NCBI GenBank assembly: GCA_030272155.1
Contig: CP126191.1
Coordinates: 8,330,501-8,394,500, forward strand
DNA length: 64,000 nucleotides
Source: Tetradesmus obliquus
Taxonomy: Eukaryota > Chlorophyta > Chlorophyceae > Sphaeropleales > Scenedesmaceae
Direction: 5' to 3'
Part shown: piece after piece, positions 23,601 to 39,363 of the stretch
How positions within the stretch are numbered: position 1 is the first letter of the stretch
How the letters are laid out: every line of letters begins with the position of its first letter
Translations under genes and position numbers: made by a program
The notes under the pieces: model-generated
Told to the model about the DNA's origin: nothing
What the model saw: only the letters and a program-made list of their open reading frames with translations
Database searches by the model: none

Positions 23601-24242
23601 TTACGTACGCGGCGGCAGCTAGCAATGCCAGTACGAACGCTGGCAGGCCCGCATACGCGCCTCAGAGCGCCCTTTCGGCAACGCAGTACACACACACTGC
23701 GGGGACTACAGTATCCCTCCATGCAGCTCATGGAGGCAGACACATGACACACACGCACGTCACCATAGTGCTGCAAGCATGCAAGAAGCAACTCCGCCGT
23801 GAGTACACACACTGTAAGGCGTTCTGTGCGTTCTCACCGTTCCACCACCTGCATAGCGGAATTCATAACTGCGACACGCTTACGGGCAGAATCAGCGAGA
23901 AGCAGCACGACCCAAGCATTAGCGGCGTAACAAGCAGCAGCCACTTCCATGCAACATAGCATGCACAAGGAACACGAGAAAGGTGCCGACACCAGGGCAC
24001 ACCGCACACCAGCGGCGCATCCCAAAAACACGCAAAACACACAAAGCGCAACGGCACACACGCGCACGCGCACACACCAGAGACAGCTACAGACACAAAC
24101 TCAGCACGCTGAGGTAGCCCCAGCGCCAGCCAGCACCTGAGCACCCACCGCGTGCACACTACGCCACACACACCACCAACCACGCAGCTATGCTTGTACT
24201 CAGCCGCCTACTCAAGCTCAGCTAAGCCCGGCTGTGGCGCGC
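20682..24242 (-). other. Unresolved region, probably transcribed from the minus strand
   Basis: No gene could be assembled. The plus strand here is strongly A+C rich with many CACA/GCACA runs, so the minus strand is G+T rich. In this window G+T richness marks introns and UTRs on the sense strand. Several minus-strand segments look like membrane-spanning protein: one at about 22,660-22,570 contains MSQLLWLKPFIYPLLYMHLH and ends at a GTGAGG donor. Others are near 23,050 (LLVACWLGVYSYSC), 21,780-21,710 and 21,230-21,190. I could not join them with phase-compatible splice sites, and G+T-rich DNA produces Val/Leu/Cys/Trp-rich frames by itself. A multi-exon membrane-protein gene downstream of the PI4K gene is possible. 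Confidence 0.3.
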
Positions 24243-27200
24243 TTAGTACATGAGCTCGCTGCCCTCCAGCAGGAACTCCTCCAGGTACTCGTCCAGCAGC
24301 TGCTCCATGTGGCGCATGTAGACAGGCGTGTCCACGCCGCGCTCCTTCAGCGAGGACGCCGAGGCTGACGCAGATGCGCCCTGCTGCATCTTGGACAGGT
24401 GCATCGCGTTGCTGTGCAACTTCTCCACGACGCTCTTCGTCAGGCCCTCGCGGCACAGCACGCCAGCAATCTGGCTGGGAGTGAGCCCCGCCTTGGCGCC
24501 CTTCTTCAGCACCATGGTGCACACGCGGAACACGCGCAGGCACTCCAGGCGCAGGCTGATGCCGTGCGCAGCCAGGATCGCCTCGTCACGGTCAGCATCC
24601 AGGCTGTCAATGTACGCCAGGGTGGCGTCGTCGAATGGGCGCTCAGCCTGCGGCCTGCAGATGAACAGCAGCAGGCAGTACACCAACGGTTACTGCCAAA
24701 GGCAGAGCAAGGTTGCTTTTGCACCACTGCGTTGCTCATGAGGTGGCGGTGCCTGGTGCATGATGATGATGCAGCAGCAGCAGGAGATAAGCAACAGCAG
24801 ACGAACGAGCTGTATTCGTACGCATGTCGCTGCACACAATTTTCGTCTTGTTTGCTTCGCATAGCAGGTCAAAGTTGGTCTGCAACTGCAAGACTCACCA
24901 GTACATCCACTCGAAGGACAGATCCTCAAATGTGCTGGGCAGGCAATAGCCGTGGTCAATTGGGATGAGCTCCCACTGGCCAATCCCACTGTTGCGGCGC
25001 GCGAGAATGTTGCCGCCATTGCGGTCAGCATTGCCCAGGCGCAGGTCCTGTGGGTAGCAGCACCGTGCAAAACGACAGTTAGCCAAGGCGCGGCACGACC
25101 TGATGAAGCCGTTTATGAAAATTGCTGAACAATCGAGCACGACACGCAAGGCAGGTGGCAGCTGCAGCGTAGCTGTCCAAGCAGTTCTGCTAAGGGGGGT
25201 TTCATAGCGTGCCTCAGCTGCTTGATTGTCGCATGCTCACCAGCACGGCAATCTTGTGGACCTCCTGCACAGGGAAGCTGCTGTAGCCACGCTCCTCGCA
25301 GTCGCCCTCAGCCTCAACAAACTGCTGCAGGCTGCCGACCTTGACTGCGCCACCATCGCTGGCGTCCACAAATGCGCTGACCAGCGCCGTAGGAGGAACG
25401 CCTGCAGCAACAGACAGCAGCATCACAAGCAGGCATCCATTGTAAGCACTGCAAAGCTACCAAACAGCAGAAATGAAGCAAACACCTGCATTACTCTCTC
25501 TTGACGCTGATGCCCAACCCCATTGTGCTGCTGGCCGCTGCTGTTACAGCCCTGATGCACCTTATGCTGCAACACGCTACATCGCCATGTCTCACCTGCA
25601 AAGTGGCCATGGTCCAGCACGTATGCTGCCACCTCCCGCACTGCACCCTCGCCAGGGCGAGTGCCACGCTTCAGACCCTCACTGCCGCTACCGCTGCTGC
25701 CATCGCTGCTGCTGCCTGTGCGGCCCTTGGGGTTGTTCACTGCGTGCGGCTCCTCATCCTCCGGCTTGAACACTGCCACGGGCTTGCCTTGCACGTCCTG
25801 CAGGAAGTAGCTGCCGCCAGTGCCTGCCTTGGCCAGTGTGGGCTGCAGCCCCTCAGCCAGGCCAGCGCGGGCGGCCTGCAGCACCAGTCCGCAGCAGCAA
25901 GTGCACAAACACAAAGGCTTATTGATATGCCAATGACAGCAGCAGAGCATGCTTGCAGGACACACCTACATGCACACCAGCGCGCTGTCAGCAGGAATCA
26001 CAAACTGTACGATGCTGTGCTTAAGCTGCAGTACAGCTGCAAAACATACAGCTGCTGCTGCATCTGACACAATACCAAATTGCCATAAGATACCCCCCAC
26101 CTACCTGCCAGTGCTGGTGCAGCAGGTGCCCTGGGCTGTGCAGGCTGGGCGAGCCCTCCGGCAGTGCATCGACATCAGGCTCGCAGGGCACCAGCTCCAG
26201 TTTGGTGGCGCGCTCGTTGCTGATGTAGGACGCCAGAGGCATGCCAGACTGCCTGTCAATTGGCTGGCCGTCAATCAGCACAGTGTGCTCTCCCTCAAGT
26301 GCAAGGCCATTGGCGGCCTCAATCTTGCGCAGCAGAGAGTCCACGGTCTCGCTACTACTGATGTTGAGCTCAAACTTGTTCTCCTGCATGTGGTGCCTGC
26401 AGTAACAGGGGAGCAGCACAGCAGCCACCAGTGTTTGTACCACCAGCTGCTGCGGCTGCTGCATGGGCGGGTGCAGTTCAGCTGCAAACGCAGGGGGGCT
26501 GTGCTGCTGGTGCATCCTTGCATTTTGGCTGCTGCTGCAACCAGAACTTCGCTAGAGGTAAGCGCATCTGGCCGGCTGCACGCTCACCAGTTGACCTTGG
26601 CAGACTTGTGCACCATCAGGTGCACCACTGCGCGGCAATGGCTGCTGCTGGCGTCCGCCGGTGCAGGGTTTGACGCATCCTGGTCGACACTACTGCTACC
26701 AGTTGCCGAGGATGCAAAGCTGCTGCTGCTGCTGTCTACTGGGGTGCCCTCTGCCACCTCCGGCTCGGAGATAGCAGGCAGGGCCAGCAGGTCCCTGAAG
26801 CAGTAAGCAAGACACCGGCAGGAGAGCAGCACAGCAGTCTTTACTAGCAATTCCGGCATGCAACGTTTAGCAGCGGGCACGGACTTGCACACAGCACTTT
26901 GCACACAGCACAATGCCATAACACACCTAGTATGTACTAATGACTTGCTTGCATGCTACTGCCTGTAAGCTCTCCGTCGACACCAAGCACACGTTGAAAG
27001 CTGTACTCCATAGCCCAAGCCAGCCCACTACCGCTGCTCACCCGCTCGAGGGCCTGCTGAGGAAGCGGTCCGCCAACTGCTGCTCGGCAGCAGCGGGGTT
27101 GGCCAGGCTCAGCTCCCGCATGAGGGTGCGAATGTTGACAGACTCGACATCTGCCAACTTCACAAACACATGCAGGTAGCTGGCATGCGTCTTGCCAGAC

Positions 27201-27777
27201 GCCTTGACCAGGTCAGACACCCGCACTGCATCTGCCAGCTCCCGGTCGCCTGCAGCAAACCACAAAACCAGTTGAAAAGAAGAAAACCCAAGGTGCTTGC
27301 CGTGCATAGCCAAGCAGATGAGCTGCAGCTGCATAGAAGCAGGAGCTGACTCACCAGTGGAAACAGCAGCAGAAACCAATGCAAGACAGCAAAACACTTG
27401 CTTGATCCACACGAAAGGTAGTGCAATGTTTGCATTCAACAATTGAAAGTGCAAACAGAGCGGGGACAAGTCCTGCACCCAGCTAGAGCACGAGAGGCTG
27501 GCACGCAGCTCGGGGACAGCTCACCGATCACGAGGCAGCTCTTGGAAGAGAACCAACCCTGGTTCCTGAGCCGCATCTTGATGTCCATGATGGTCTCGTT
27601 GGGCAGCACGGCCAGAGAGTCGGTCGCCTTGAGGCTGGCAAGGCCACTTGCACTCGCATGGGCGAGCACCAGACTCATCTGAGGGGCCCGGCCGTGGTGC
27701 ACTGCAACGTGAATTGGAGACACAACACGAGCAGGAACGGGCGCCACGGACGCTTCCACACGAGTAGACAGTGCCAT
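24243..27777 (-). CDS. Type II (gamma) phosphatidylinositol 4-kinase with ubiquitin-like N-terminus
   Basis: Eight exons join in phase: 27777-27525, 27249-27042, 26794-26588, 26396-26105, 25875-25596, 25401-25241, 25047-24899 and 24654-24243, giving about 653 residues. The layout matches plant PI4K-gamma/UbDK proteins: two ubiquitin-like regions in the first 240 or so residues (LHVFVKLADVESVNIRTL closes the first, VVHLMVHKSAKV the second), then the PI3/4-kinase domain from about 330. Visible kinase parts are SYFLQDVQGKPVAVFKPEDE (ATP-binding lobe), REVAAYVLDH, the catalytic loop ADRNGGN (Asp475) and the metal-binding segment PIDHG (Asp498). The family phosphorylates phosphatidylinositol at position 4, or in some plant members acts as a protein kinase; which applies here is not known. 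The C-terminus ends ELMY. The start is the first in-frame ATG before the ubiquitin-like fold. Confidence 0.9.
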
Positions 27778-28567
27778 CCTTCTCGATGGAAGCTGTGCTG
27801 AGAGCCTGCCGGGGAAGGGTGCGGCCAAAAGGCCAAGCGGCCCGTCTAACACGATACTAAAGTACACTGCTCATACACCGCTGCCACTGCGCCTGTGCGG
27901 AGACCACAAGGGCCAGCAGAAGCGAGGGTGCCTGTTGAGCGCACAGTCCCAGTCCGCAGGGGTAGCAACTGCTGAAACTGGTATAGCAATAAATGAGTGT
28001 CCACAATACACGTGTTTGAGAGCAGGGAGAGGGTGCTCGACAAAATGTGAGAGACGGAGTATGGTGGCAAGTTTGTGGTCAGAACTATTTACTACAGAAC
28101 ACCGAAATCTAAAAGGAAACAAGCACGTTGTCTTGGGTGCCAGCGTATTGACCCCGTGGAAACTGCGACTTTGGTCCACCAGCAAGATGACGGTCATTTG
28201 CTGAGCTCTGCTTCCTTGAGCACTCTATGCCGTGAATTATTTCAGAAACATTCCAAGTATTACTACTGTGGTACCTCAGAGGGCTTCAGCACCACTGCTG
28301 ATTGTACTGCGACTGTACTTGGTGCCAATGGGTCTGACGCGCTCAACCTTCACTGAGTACGCGATCCCAAGACCCAGGTGTTTAGATTGATAGAACAGCT
28401 GGCAGCGCTGGTTGTAGGGGCAACCACTCAGTTGGTTCCATTGCACCCCTTCTCACTGTCTTGTGGAACCACCAGACACACACCAGATAGCACACTGAAT
28501 AATGCGCAGAGCATCAGCTCAGGCATAACCTGCACAACCAATAACTAGATCCGTGCTGCGCAGCAGC
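27778..28567. other. Intergenic region between the PI4K and Pyg7 genes
   Basis: It holds the promoter and 5' UTR of the minus-strand PI4K gene on its left side and the 3' UTR of the minus-strand Pyg7 gene on its right side. Nothing else is recognised. Confidence 0.5.
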
Positions 28568-30842
28568 TCACAAGCCCAGACGCTCCACGCGCGTCTTGCA
28601 GTAGTCCATGCGCTGCATGGCGATGCTGTTGTTGGGAGCGTACGCCAGTGCCTCTTGGTATGCCGCCAGCGCGTTCCTGCAGCAGCACAACACCAATTGT
28701 TGCGCCACCTGACCCCGTGCCGCATCTTCTGTTGATAAATCAACCACATCAGGCATGTTAACAGGCACGCAAGGTCCACACAGTGCTCTCGGATACTCGG
28801 GGTAACCTTCAGCCTGGCGCAGGCACAGCCTGCTGCTGCATATGGTACATGAGCTGCACAACTCCCTGTGTGAGCTGATATGATGATTTTCCATCATCAG
28901 AGTCACTGCTGAACACCATGGGCATGTGCAGCTGTAGTCCTGCAAGCGCTCAGTGGTGAGTCCTGCTTTGTGTCATGTGCTGAGCAACTTGCGGGTGACC
29001 CGCCCACTCACTTCCAGTCCTTAGAGCGCTCATACGCATCCCCGAGGTTGTTCCATGCTGTGACGTAGCCCTGCTGCAGGTCGACTGCCTTGCGGTATTC
29101 CGCAATGGCCATGTCCACCTTCTCCATGCTGAAGTAGCAGAAGCCCAGCGCGTTGTGCACCTGCAGGCAATGTAATTGCAACAGGCAACGCCGCAGGTAA
29201 TGCTTGTCGATAACATGGCATACCACGATTGTGGAACCATGTAAAAGGACAAGTTTATACAGTGGATTATACACGCCAGAATGCACATGCACAGGCTTTG
29301 CACATCTCACACACACAACTTCAGACCCACACACCCACCAGCTTCCGATGCGAGTGCACCGATTGTGTCAGACACCAGTGGCGGTCGTGAGGTGACACAG
29401 GAGGAAAGTCCAGCAGCAGACAAACACATTGAAGTTATCATGTACACCCGCCCCTCCTGCTTTGCAATCAACCGTGCTGTGCTTGCTGCCTACAACTGTC
29501 AAGAGCCCTTTCAAACTGTTCTCCTGCAAGCGCAGCAGTCTCCGCACCTGCGCCAGGTCACTCTCCTCGCCATCCCACAGCTTCTTGGCCTTCTCCAGGT
29601 TCTTTGTGGCCTGGGTGAACAGGCGCTTGCGGGTGAGGATCACACCGAGCTCGTAGTAGTCCTGCAGCAACACAAATCATGGTTTTTAGTTGTGCATGTG
29701 GTGCGGCGCCACGTGCTGGCGGCGACTTGCCAATGTACTTATACAGGTAGGGGTCAATACTACATCAGTAATACCTCTGTGGCACAGCACTTCAGCGTTG
29801 TGCAGAACTGGTTTTCAACTGTGAGCCTGACCCAAGTGCTGGCTTTGTCTTCCCAGCATGATAGCATGTCGCATGTCAACGAGCACCTTGAGACTCTAAG
29901 ACATGTATACTGTTTGTCTGAAATATCATGGAGATTTGCCAACAACACGCTGCAGGAACCCAGACTCGCAAGGTGCCTGGTGAATTGATGCTGTTTGCAG
30001 ACATGTGGTGTGCTATGGCTTGATCGGTAACATAATGATGATGATGTGGCAGTGTGGGTGACGCTTGCTTCGCCAGGTGCTTGTCTAGCATGAAATTAGA
30101 TCGAATGGAGGCTACTAACAGCTACTGCACTTCTAAGCATCACCCTTGAACACCTGCAAGAGACAGCGGCCGAGTAGCCATCGAGCAGAAGCAAGCATGC
30201 AGCAAGCGGCAACAGTGCAGCACCACTGAGGTCCTGGATGGCTGCTGGTAAGCGTGGCAGCTGGCAGGGGCCCTCACCTCGCAAGTGGCCTCCCCGGTGC
30301 GGATGCGCTCGCCCAGTGACTTTGCAGCCTCATCAAGCTCCCTCCTAATCAGCACCTGCCGCACCACCAGGTACGCACCAGCTGCTAGGAAGCCAAGCAG
30401 AGCCAGCAGGTAGATGAGCTGGATGGGCGTCTCAAGGCCCTCTGCTGTGTCGAACAGCGGCTGCAGAGCTGCCAGCTGCACGTCTGCTGTTAGCTGCTGT
30501 GACTGCTGCTGTACCAGTGCATCCACCACTGGGCTAGGTGTGCCTGCAAGCAGCAGCGCATGGAAACCACCTTGATCACTGCTGTCATGTCAACCAGCAG
30601 CAAGTGGCGCTTGCTATGCTTGCAGGCAGATGGCAGGCAGGCATTTGATCAGCCAGGCAGTACATACCTACTAGGGATGTATACAATGGCTGCAATTGGG
30701 CTGCTGTGCGGGTCTGCAGCCTATGCCTGTGGGCCAGCCCGATTGGTGAGGTTGGCACTGAACACAGCCCCCTCCTGCTGCCATGGAGGCTGCCATGACA
30801 AGCACGAGCGCCGCGAGTCGACAGTTGCAAGCTTCCAAGCAT
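28568..30842 (-). CDS. PYG7: Ycf37/Pyg7-type photosystem I assembly protein (TPR)
   Basis: Five exons, 30842-30668, 30543-30278, 29661-29548, 29160-29012 and 28676-28568, join in phase and give about 270 residues. Residues 1-58 are rich in Ser, Arg, His and Gln, like a chloroplast transit peptide. One membrane helix follows (about 99-121, [19 protein letters not shown]), then a charged helix and three tetratricopeptide-like repeats: [39 protein letters not shown] and [18 protein letters not shown], the last running into [14 protein letters not shown]. This arrangement is that of cyanobacterial Ycf37, plant PYG7 and Chlamydomonas CGL71, thylakoid proteins needed to assemble or protect photosystem I. 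The gene is head-to-head with a plastid-type methyltransferase and lies 12 kb from psaD. The name rests on architecture and remembered family pattern, not on a search. Confidence 0.85.
30011..30058. repeat. Dispersed short repeat, copy 1
   Basis: About 45 bp around TGCTATGGCTTGAT and GGTAACAT, with ATGATG runs, similar to 41,703-41,748 between MIA40 and psaD. It lies in an intron of the minus-strand Pyg7 gene. It may belong to a larger repeat family; only two copies are seen here. Confidence 0.5.
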
Positions 30843-31226
30843 GATTTGTGATGCAAAAGATACAACGTGCGCTGCGGTCGCTGCACTGCCACTGCGGTGT
30901 TGCTGGGTCACTCGATCGTGCTGTGAGCTTGTTGGTCCCTGATCAATGGCGCATCTGATATGGATCTTATACGTGGAGTGACTTGTCAGGGCAACGAACT
31001 GGAAAGCGTAAGTGATGTTGCTGTGTATTGACCGGCTGCCCAGCTTCTGTTCTTCACAAGACTAAAGCTGACGCATTCACCATGGTTGCGATGGTTACTA
31101 GCATTCTCATTAATGCAACCACGCGACACTAAGCAGAACGTGGCGTTCCCAGGTCCAGCCTGTACCTTCATTCACCCTTGTCAAGACTTCCAGTGTTCGC
31201 AAGATCTTGGCCAGCAGGGACGAAGA
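30843..31226. promoter_or_regulatory. Bidirectional promoter region, Pyg7 and methyltransferase
   Basis: The start codons of Pyg7 (minus, 30842) and the plastid-type methyltransferase (plus, 31227) face away from each other over 384 bp. An earlier in-frame ATG for the methyltransferase at 31,113 would shorten the gap. Both products appear to be plastid-targeted, so shared regulation is plausible. No motif is certain. Confidence 0.5.
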
Positions 31227-33242
31227 ATGCTTCAAAACAAAGTTTCATCCGCATATGGTCAGAGGCATGCAGCCACTACTGCCCCAGGGCAGCTAGTGCC
31301 AGTGCGCAACAGCAGCAGGGTGTGTCAGCAGCATGCACGGCGTCAACAGACAGCAGCGTGCAGTGCACTTCCAGGTAGGATGCCACCCAGGCACTGCTGA
31401 TGCTTCAGAAGCACGTCAGTTGAATTATCAACCAATGTGCTGAGACATGGTATGTGTGCAGGCGCTGGCATGCCAGCTGTCAGCAGTGCTCCGCTGATGC
31501 ACGACCTGGCTGCTCTTGACACTGCTGTGAGCCCAGCTATGGTTATTCTGCCTGGAGTTGCCATCCTGGCCGGGTGAGGAGCGGCACGTTGCCCTTGCAT
31601 GATTTATCCTTGTCTAAACATGGCCAGATGCTTCACCAATTGCCAGGCTTCACAGCTAGCAATGCAACGCTGCTGTGCGCATACTTCGTGTATATATATC
31701 TAAACATTTGTTCAATGACCTGTGTTTGCTGCTGCTGCCACTCTTTGGCCCAGTTGGGAGCTGCAATGATGCATTGTCAGCGGATATTATGGTGTGGCAT
31801 ACAGAGTAGAGCATGGACAATGTGAACCTAGTGCAGCATTATGATGGTGCTGTTGTACCATCTCACGTCAACAAGACTGAACGACATGTGAGGGTGCTGT
31901 TGTACCATCACACCAACAGGACTGTGCGCGCATGTGCCCTGCCCTGTACTCAACATGGTGCAATGGCTGCAACCTTGATGCTGCTGCAGGGCTGCTGCGT
32001 TGAAGTTCTACTTGTACAGCCAGCTGGAGTACATCACAGCAGCAATGCTGACAAAATACGTGCCTCAAGGTGATTAAACTTGCAGCACTGCACAACACCC
32101 GGGTGTTCACTGGTGCACCTCCCTATCAGAAACCAGTCTTAGCAGCTTTTTCAGCTGGTTTATAGTGACAAGAAGCCGAACGGACTGCACTCATCAGTGG
32201 ATGGTCAGCATTGAGTGCCAGTTTATCCTGGCAGCCTTCTCTTGCAGGCACTGCTGACAACGCTTCAACAGATCACCGTAATGGGATCATATGCCCAATG
32301 CCTATGTACTGACTGACAACAGCTTGTTCAAACCACCACGCCCTGCTGTACGACTCTGCCTTTGCCTGCTGCGCAGCTGGCAAAGGCGCCACTGTCATCC
32401 AGCTGGGTGGTGGCACTCGGGAGCTATACTACTACCCTAAGAACACAATGACTGTCATCAATGTGGGGGAGAATGTGAACAAGGGTGAGATGCACAACGC
32501 AACAATGTCAGTGCAAACCAGGCATGACAAGTGTTTCAAACGTTCTGCATATGCACAGAAGCTTCAATGCAGTGCATGCAGACAGCGGTGCCCGCTGGCA
32601 GCAGGCTACACACAAGTAGCTGTACCAACATCTATGTGAGATCACTGAGCGCTCGATTGCTGCGGCTGGTGCACATGATTGATGCAGACTGCTTGCCAGC
32701 TTGTCAGTCATGCACTCAGCTGTACTTCGCAAAACACCACTGGTGCACATGCAGGTTTGATGGAGCAGGCCGGCGTCACAGCAGCAGTGCCGACTATTGT
32801 GAAGCAGCAGCCTATCACAGACCTGAGCTTCCAGCCAGACGCCTCAGTCGACGCTGTAGTAGCGCTAGGGGTGATCAGCCAGCTCAGTGCACAGCAACGG
32901 CAGCAGTGCCTGGAAGAGGCTGCGCGTGTGCTCAAGCCAGGCATGCCGCTTGTGTTTGTTGAGCCTGTGCTAGAGGGTGGCTCGCCACTGCGAGGCCTGG
33001 TTGGGGTGTCAGCTGGAAAGCAGGCTTTGCCATCTGCAGAGCTGGAGGCGTTGCAGGAGAGCAGGGCGTTCAGCTATAGCCAGTTTGATGTAGCACTGCA
33101 GGGGCAGGACCCGCACGCCGTGGGCGTGGCAGTCAAGTCTGAGAACTACCAGCCCAGCAGGCAGCGAGGCGACAGGGGGGATGCAGCAGCAAAGAAGAGC
33201 CGCAGCAAGCCACCCAAGACAGCGAAGGGCTTCTTGCAATGA
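31227..33242 (+). CDS. Plastid-type class I SAM-dependent methyltransferase
   Basis: Exons 31227-31374, 31462-31573, 31990-32069, 32323-32484 and 32755-33242 join in phase and give about 329 residues. The first 50 residues are rich in Gln, Arg, Ser and Ala and resemble a chloroplast transit peptide. The methyltransferase fold shows motif I (ATVIQLGGGTRELYYYP), an acidic motif II region (DASVDAVVALGVISQL) and a post-III strand (LKPGMPLVFVEPV), as in Methyltransf_11 proteins. The C-terminus is basic (KKSRSKPPKTAKG). The substrate cannot be told. Weak points: a start at 31,113 is possible, and a 30-bp exon at 32,249-32,278 could be included in phase but would leave an intron of only about 45 bp. 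The gene is head-to-head with Pyg7. Confidence 0.75.
31846..31924. repeat. Imperfect direct repeat in intron 2 of the methyltransferase gene
   Basis: GGTGCTGTTGTACCATC followed by a CAC..CAACA.GACTG segment occurs twice, starting at 31,846 and 31,893. No function is apparent. Confidence 0.8.
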
Positions 33243-33758
33243 TTTTGTTCAGCAACAGCAGCAGAGCCAATGCCTATCACCACCACCGGAAGCATGGGCC
33301 GTACAGAAGTAGTCCTGCTTGTCCTGCATGAGCCGCTTATGGGCCTCACAGTGTGCTTCAAGCAATGCTTGGTGACAACATCAGCAGGTTGCCCCCTGGT
33401 AACAAGCAGTCGGCCCATGGGTGGTTGCGCGACAACAAGCGAGATCAGTATGACAAAGAGCTTTTGGAAGCGCGAACTTGTCGCGAAGCAAACACCTGCC
33501 GGGCAGCAATCCGTCAGGTGTAGAACCCTACGCATGTTTGAATTGATTCCCGAGCAGTGCGTCAGGTAACCGTACCATTCATCCCAAAGTTAGACAAAGT
33601 GTATGTTTTGTGTATCAGCATAAAATTACAGACTTGCAAAGTTTGTATTGACTCAGCTCCTTCGTGATTTTGGCTCGACCCGCCACATGCAGGCAACAAG
33701 TCGTTGAAGTGCTGCTATATCGCCTATTGTTGCGCACGGACGGCAGTAGAAGTGCAGC
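33243..33758. other. Intergenic region before kinesin-13
   Basis: It contains the 3' UTR of the methyltransferase gene and the promoter/5' UTR of the kinesin gene. No coding segment or RNA is recognised. Confidence 0.5.
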
Positions 33759-37755
<3,997 letters not shown>

Positions 37756-39363
37756 GGCAGGCCAGTGCATGCATGTACGCGTGCGTGTGCTCATGTGCTG
37801 GTGCTTTGGGTAGCTAGGTGTATGGCGCGAAGCAATGGTGTGCGGCATGCGACAATCCAGCAAAGATGTGAGCAGGTATCAGGCAGCAGCTGCGGAAGAC
37901 AGATGGCATGTCGTTCGCTGGGAGTCACTGCTAGACGGTGATGATCTGCAATGGGTTACTGCATGCATCGCCATGCTAGTACTGCTTGCTCGTCAACGGC
38001 ACTGTATGCAAGGGGACTCATTTTGCTGCATGTGCATGGCTGCCGTTCTGGAGTCTGCATGAACAGCAATGCCTTAATGCTGTCACTGTGTTGAGGGCCA
38101 TGAGCATTGCTTATTAGGCAAGGTCCTAGGTAGGAAAGTGCTCAGCATGTTATGTTGTAGTGCTACAGATTAGCCTAGTCGGGGGCAGGGGCTGGCACCT
38201 TGTGTCTTCTGTCGGTGCAGTTTGTGGAAGGAGCATGCGCAAGTGGTATCAACAAAAAGCACGTGCACATTGTCCCCTGTTGATGTATGTCTGATTGGCT
38301 GCTGACCATAAAGCACATTGTGGTCTCCTGTCCATGCTGCACGTGGACGCACATTGATGATGATGCCTGTTCTTAGATACTGCAGCACCAGCGACCCAAT
38401 CCTGCAGTGCATCTTGTTTGTCGTGCGCACCTTCAGCGACACCCAGCTGGCTGGCATTCAGCAGCATGCAGGCAGCATGCAGGCATGACCACCATATTGG
38501 GTTATGCTCGCCACGTGTGTACGTGTTCGTAAGGCAGCATGTTGACAACGGCATGCTAGCGCAGCAAATGGTGCTGCGGCTGCGTGCGTGCGTGCGTTTG
38601 CAGCCTGCATTGAGTGCCTGCCAGGCACTGCTTGCACCAACTGTGGCGTAGGCACAAGCCATGAGCTGCGGTGCAGTGGAGTGGCACGTGCGCTCAACCC
38701 GCTTATGCAATGCAGCCATGCAGGGCTGAGAGTCATGGCACAATGCTGTATTTGTGACAAGTTATCATGGCAGCATGCACAGCAAACAGTAGTGCAGTAA
38801 CATACCCCTTCTATCCTTGATTATCCCTGCATGACGCAATTCTGCAGTATGTTCTGCAGGTTGTGCTGCCTGCATTGTTGACATGCATCCCCAGTGATCA
38901 ACTGAAATATTAATGATAACCCACTGATTTTACTCTGAGCGTGCAGCCCATCAACAGCCCACTGCAGCGGAGTCCTGCAAGCGTGCATATGCTCTATCAC
39001 AAGCCACATCATCGCACTGCCGCATGTTCAGGCTGATACTAACCCATTTCAGGCTCATCGTCCCGTTTGTCAACCCCAGCTGCCATTGTGGATGAGTAGG
39101 CCACCTGCAAGCTGTGAGTGCCACGGCAGCTGTCACATTCAAATCAGAACCCTGCTGCGCTGTGCCTTTCACTTTTGCACCACCTAACACTTCTATACAC
39201 CTCGCCGCCCTCGTCCGAACTGTATTTGTTGGTGTTCCCGTGGCCTTGCGTCGTTTCCTCTGTCCACCTCATCAGCCCGGTGCAGACCACCGTGGCACGT
39301 ACGCAGCCGGTGCTTGCACTGAAGTTGACAATCTCAACAAATCCCAGATCTTCGGCTGTCCAC
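37756..39363. other. Intergenic region between kinesin-13 and MIA40
   Basis: The sequence is T+G rich on the plus strand, consistent with a long kinesin 3' UTR and the MIA40 promoter. A TCTATCCTTGATTATCCCTG stretch near 38,810 recalls the GATTATC motifs of the transposon at 13,037-15,692, but no ends are seen. No gene is recognised. Confidence 0.4.

Noticed and set aside
23560..23650. Minus-strand exon with a helix-like LALLAAAAYVKLLQLNIG segment
   Set aside because: An in-frame stop lies just upstream and no acceptor gives the needed phase from the neighbouring candidate exon. Not strong enough for a gene call.
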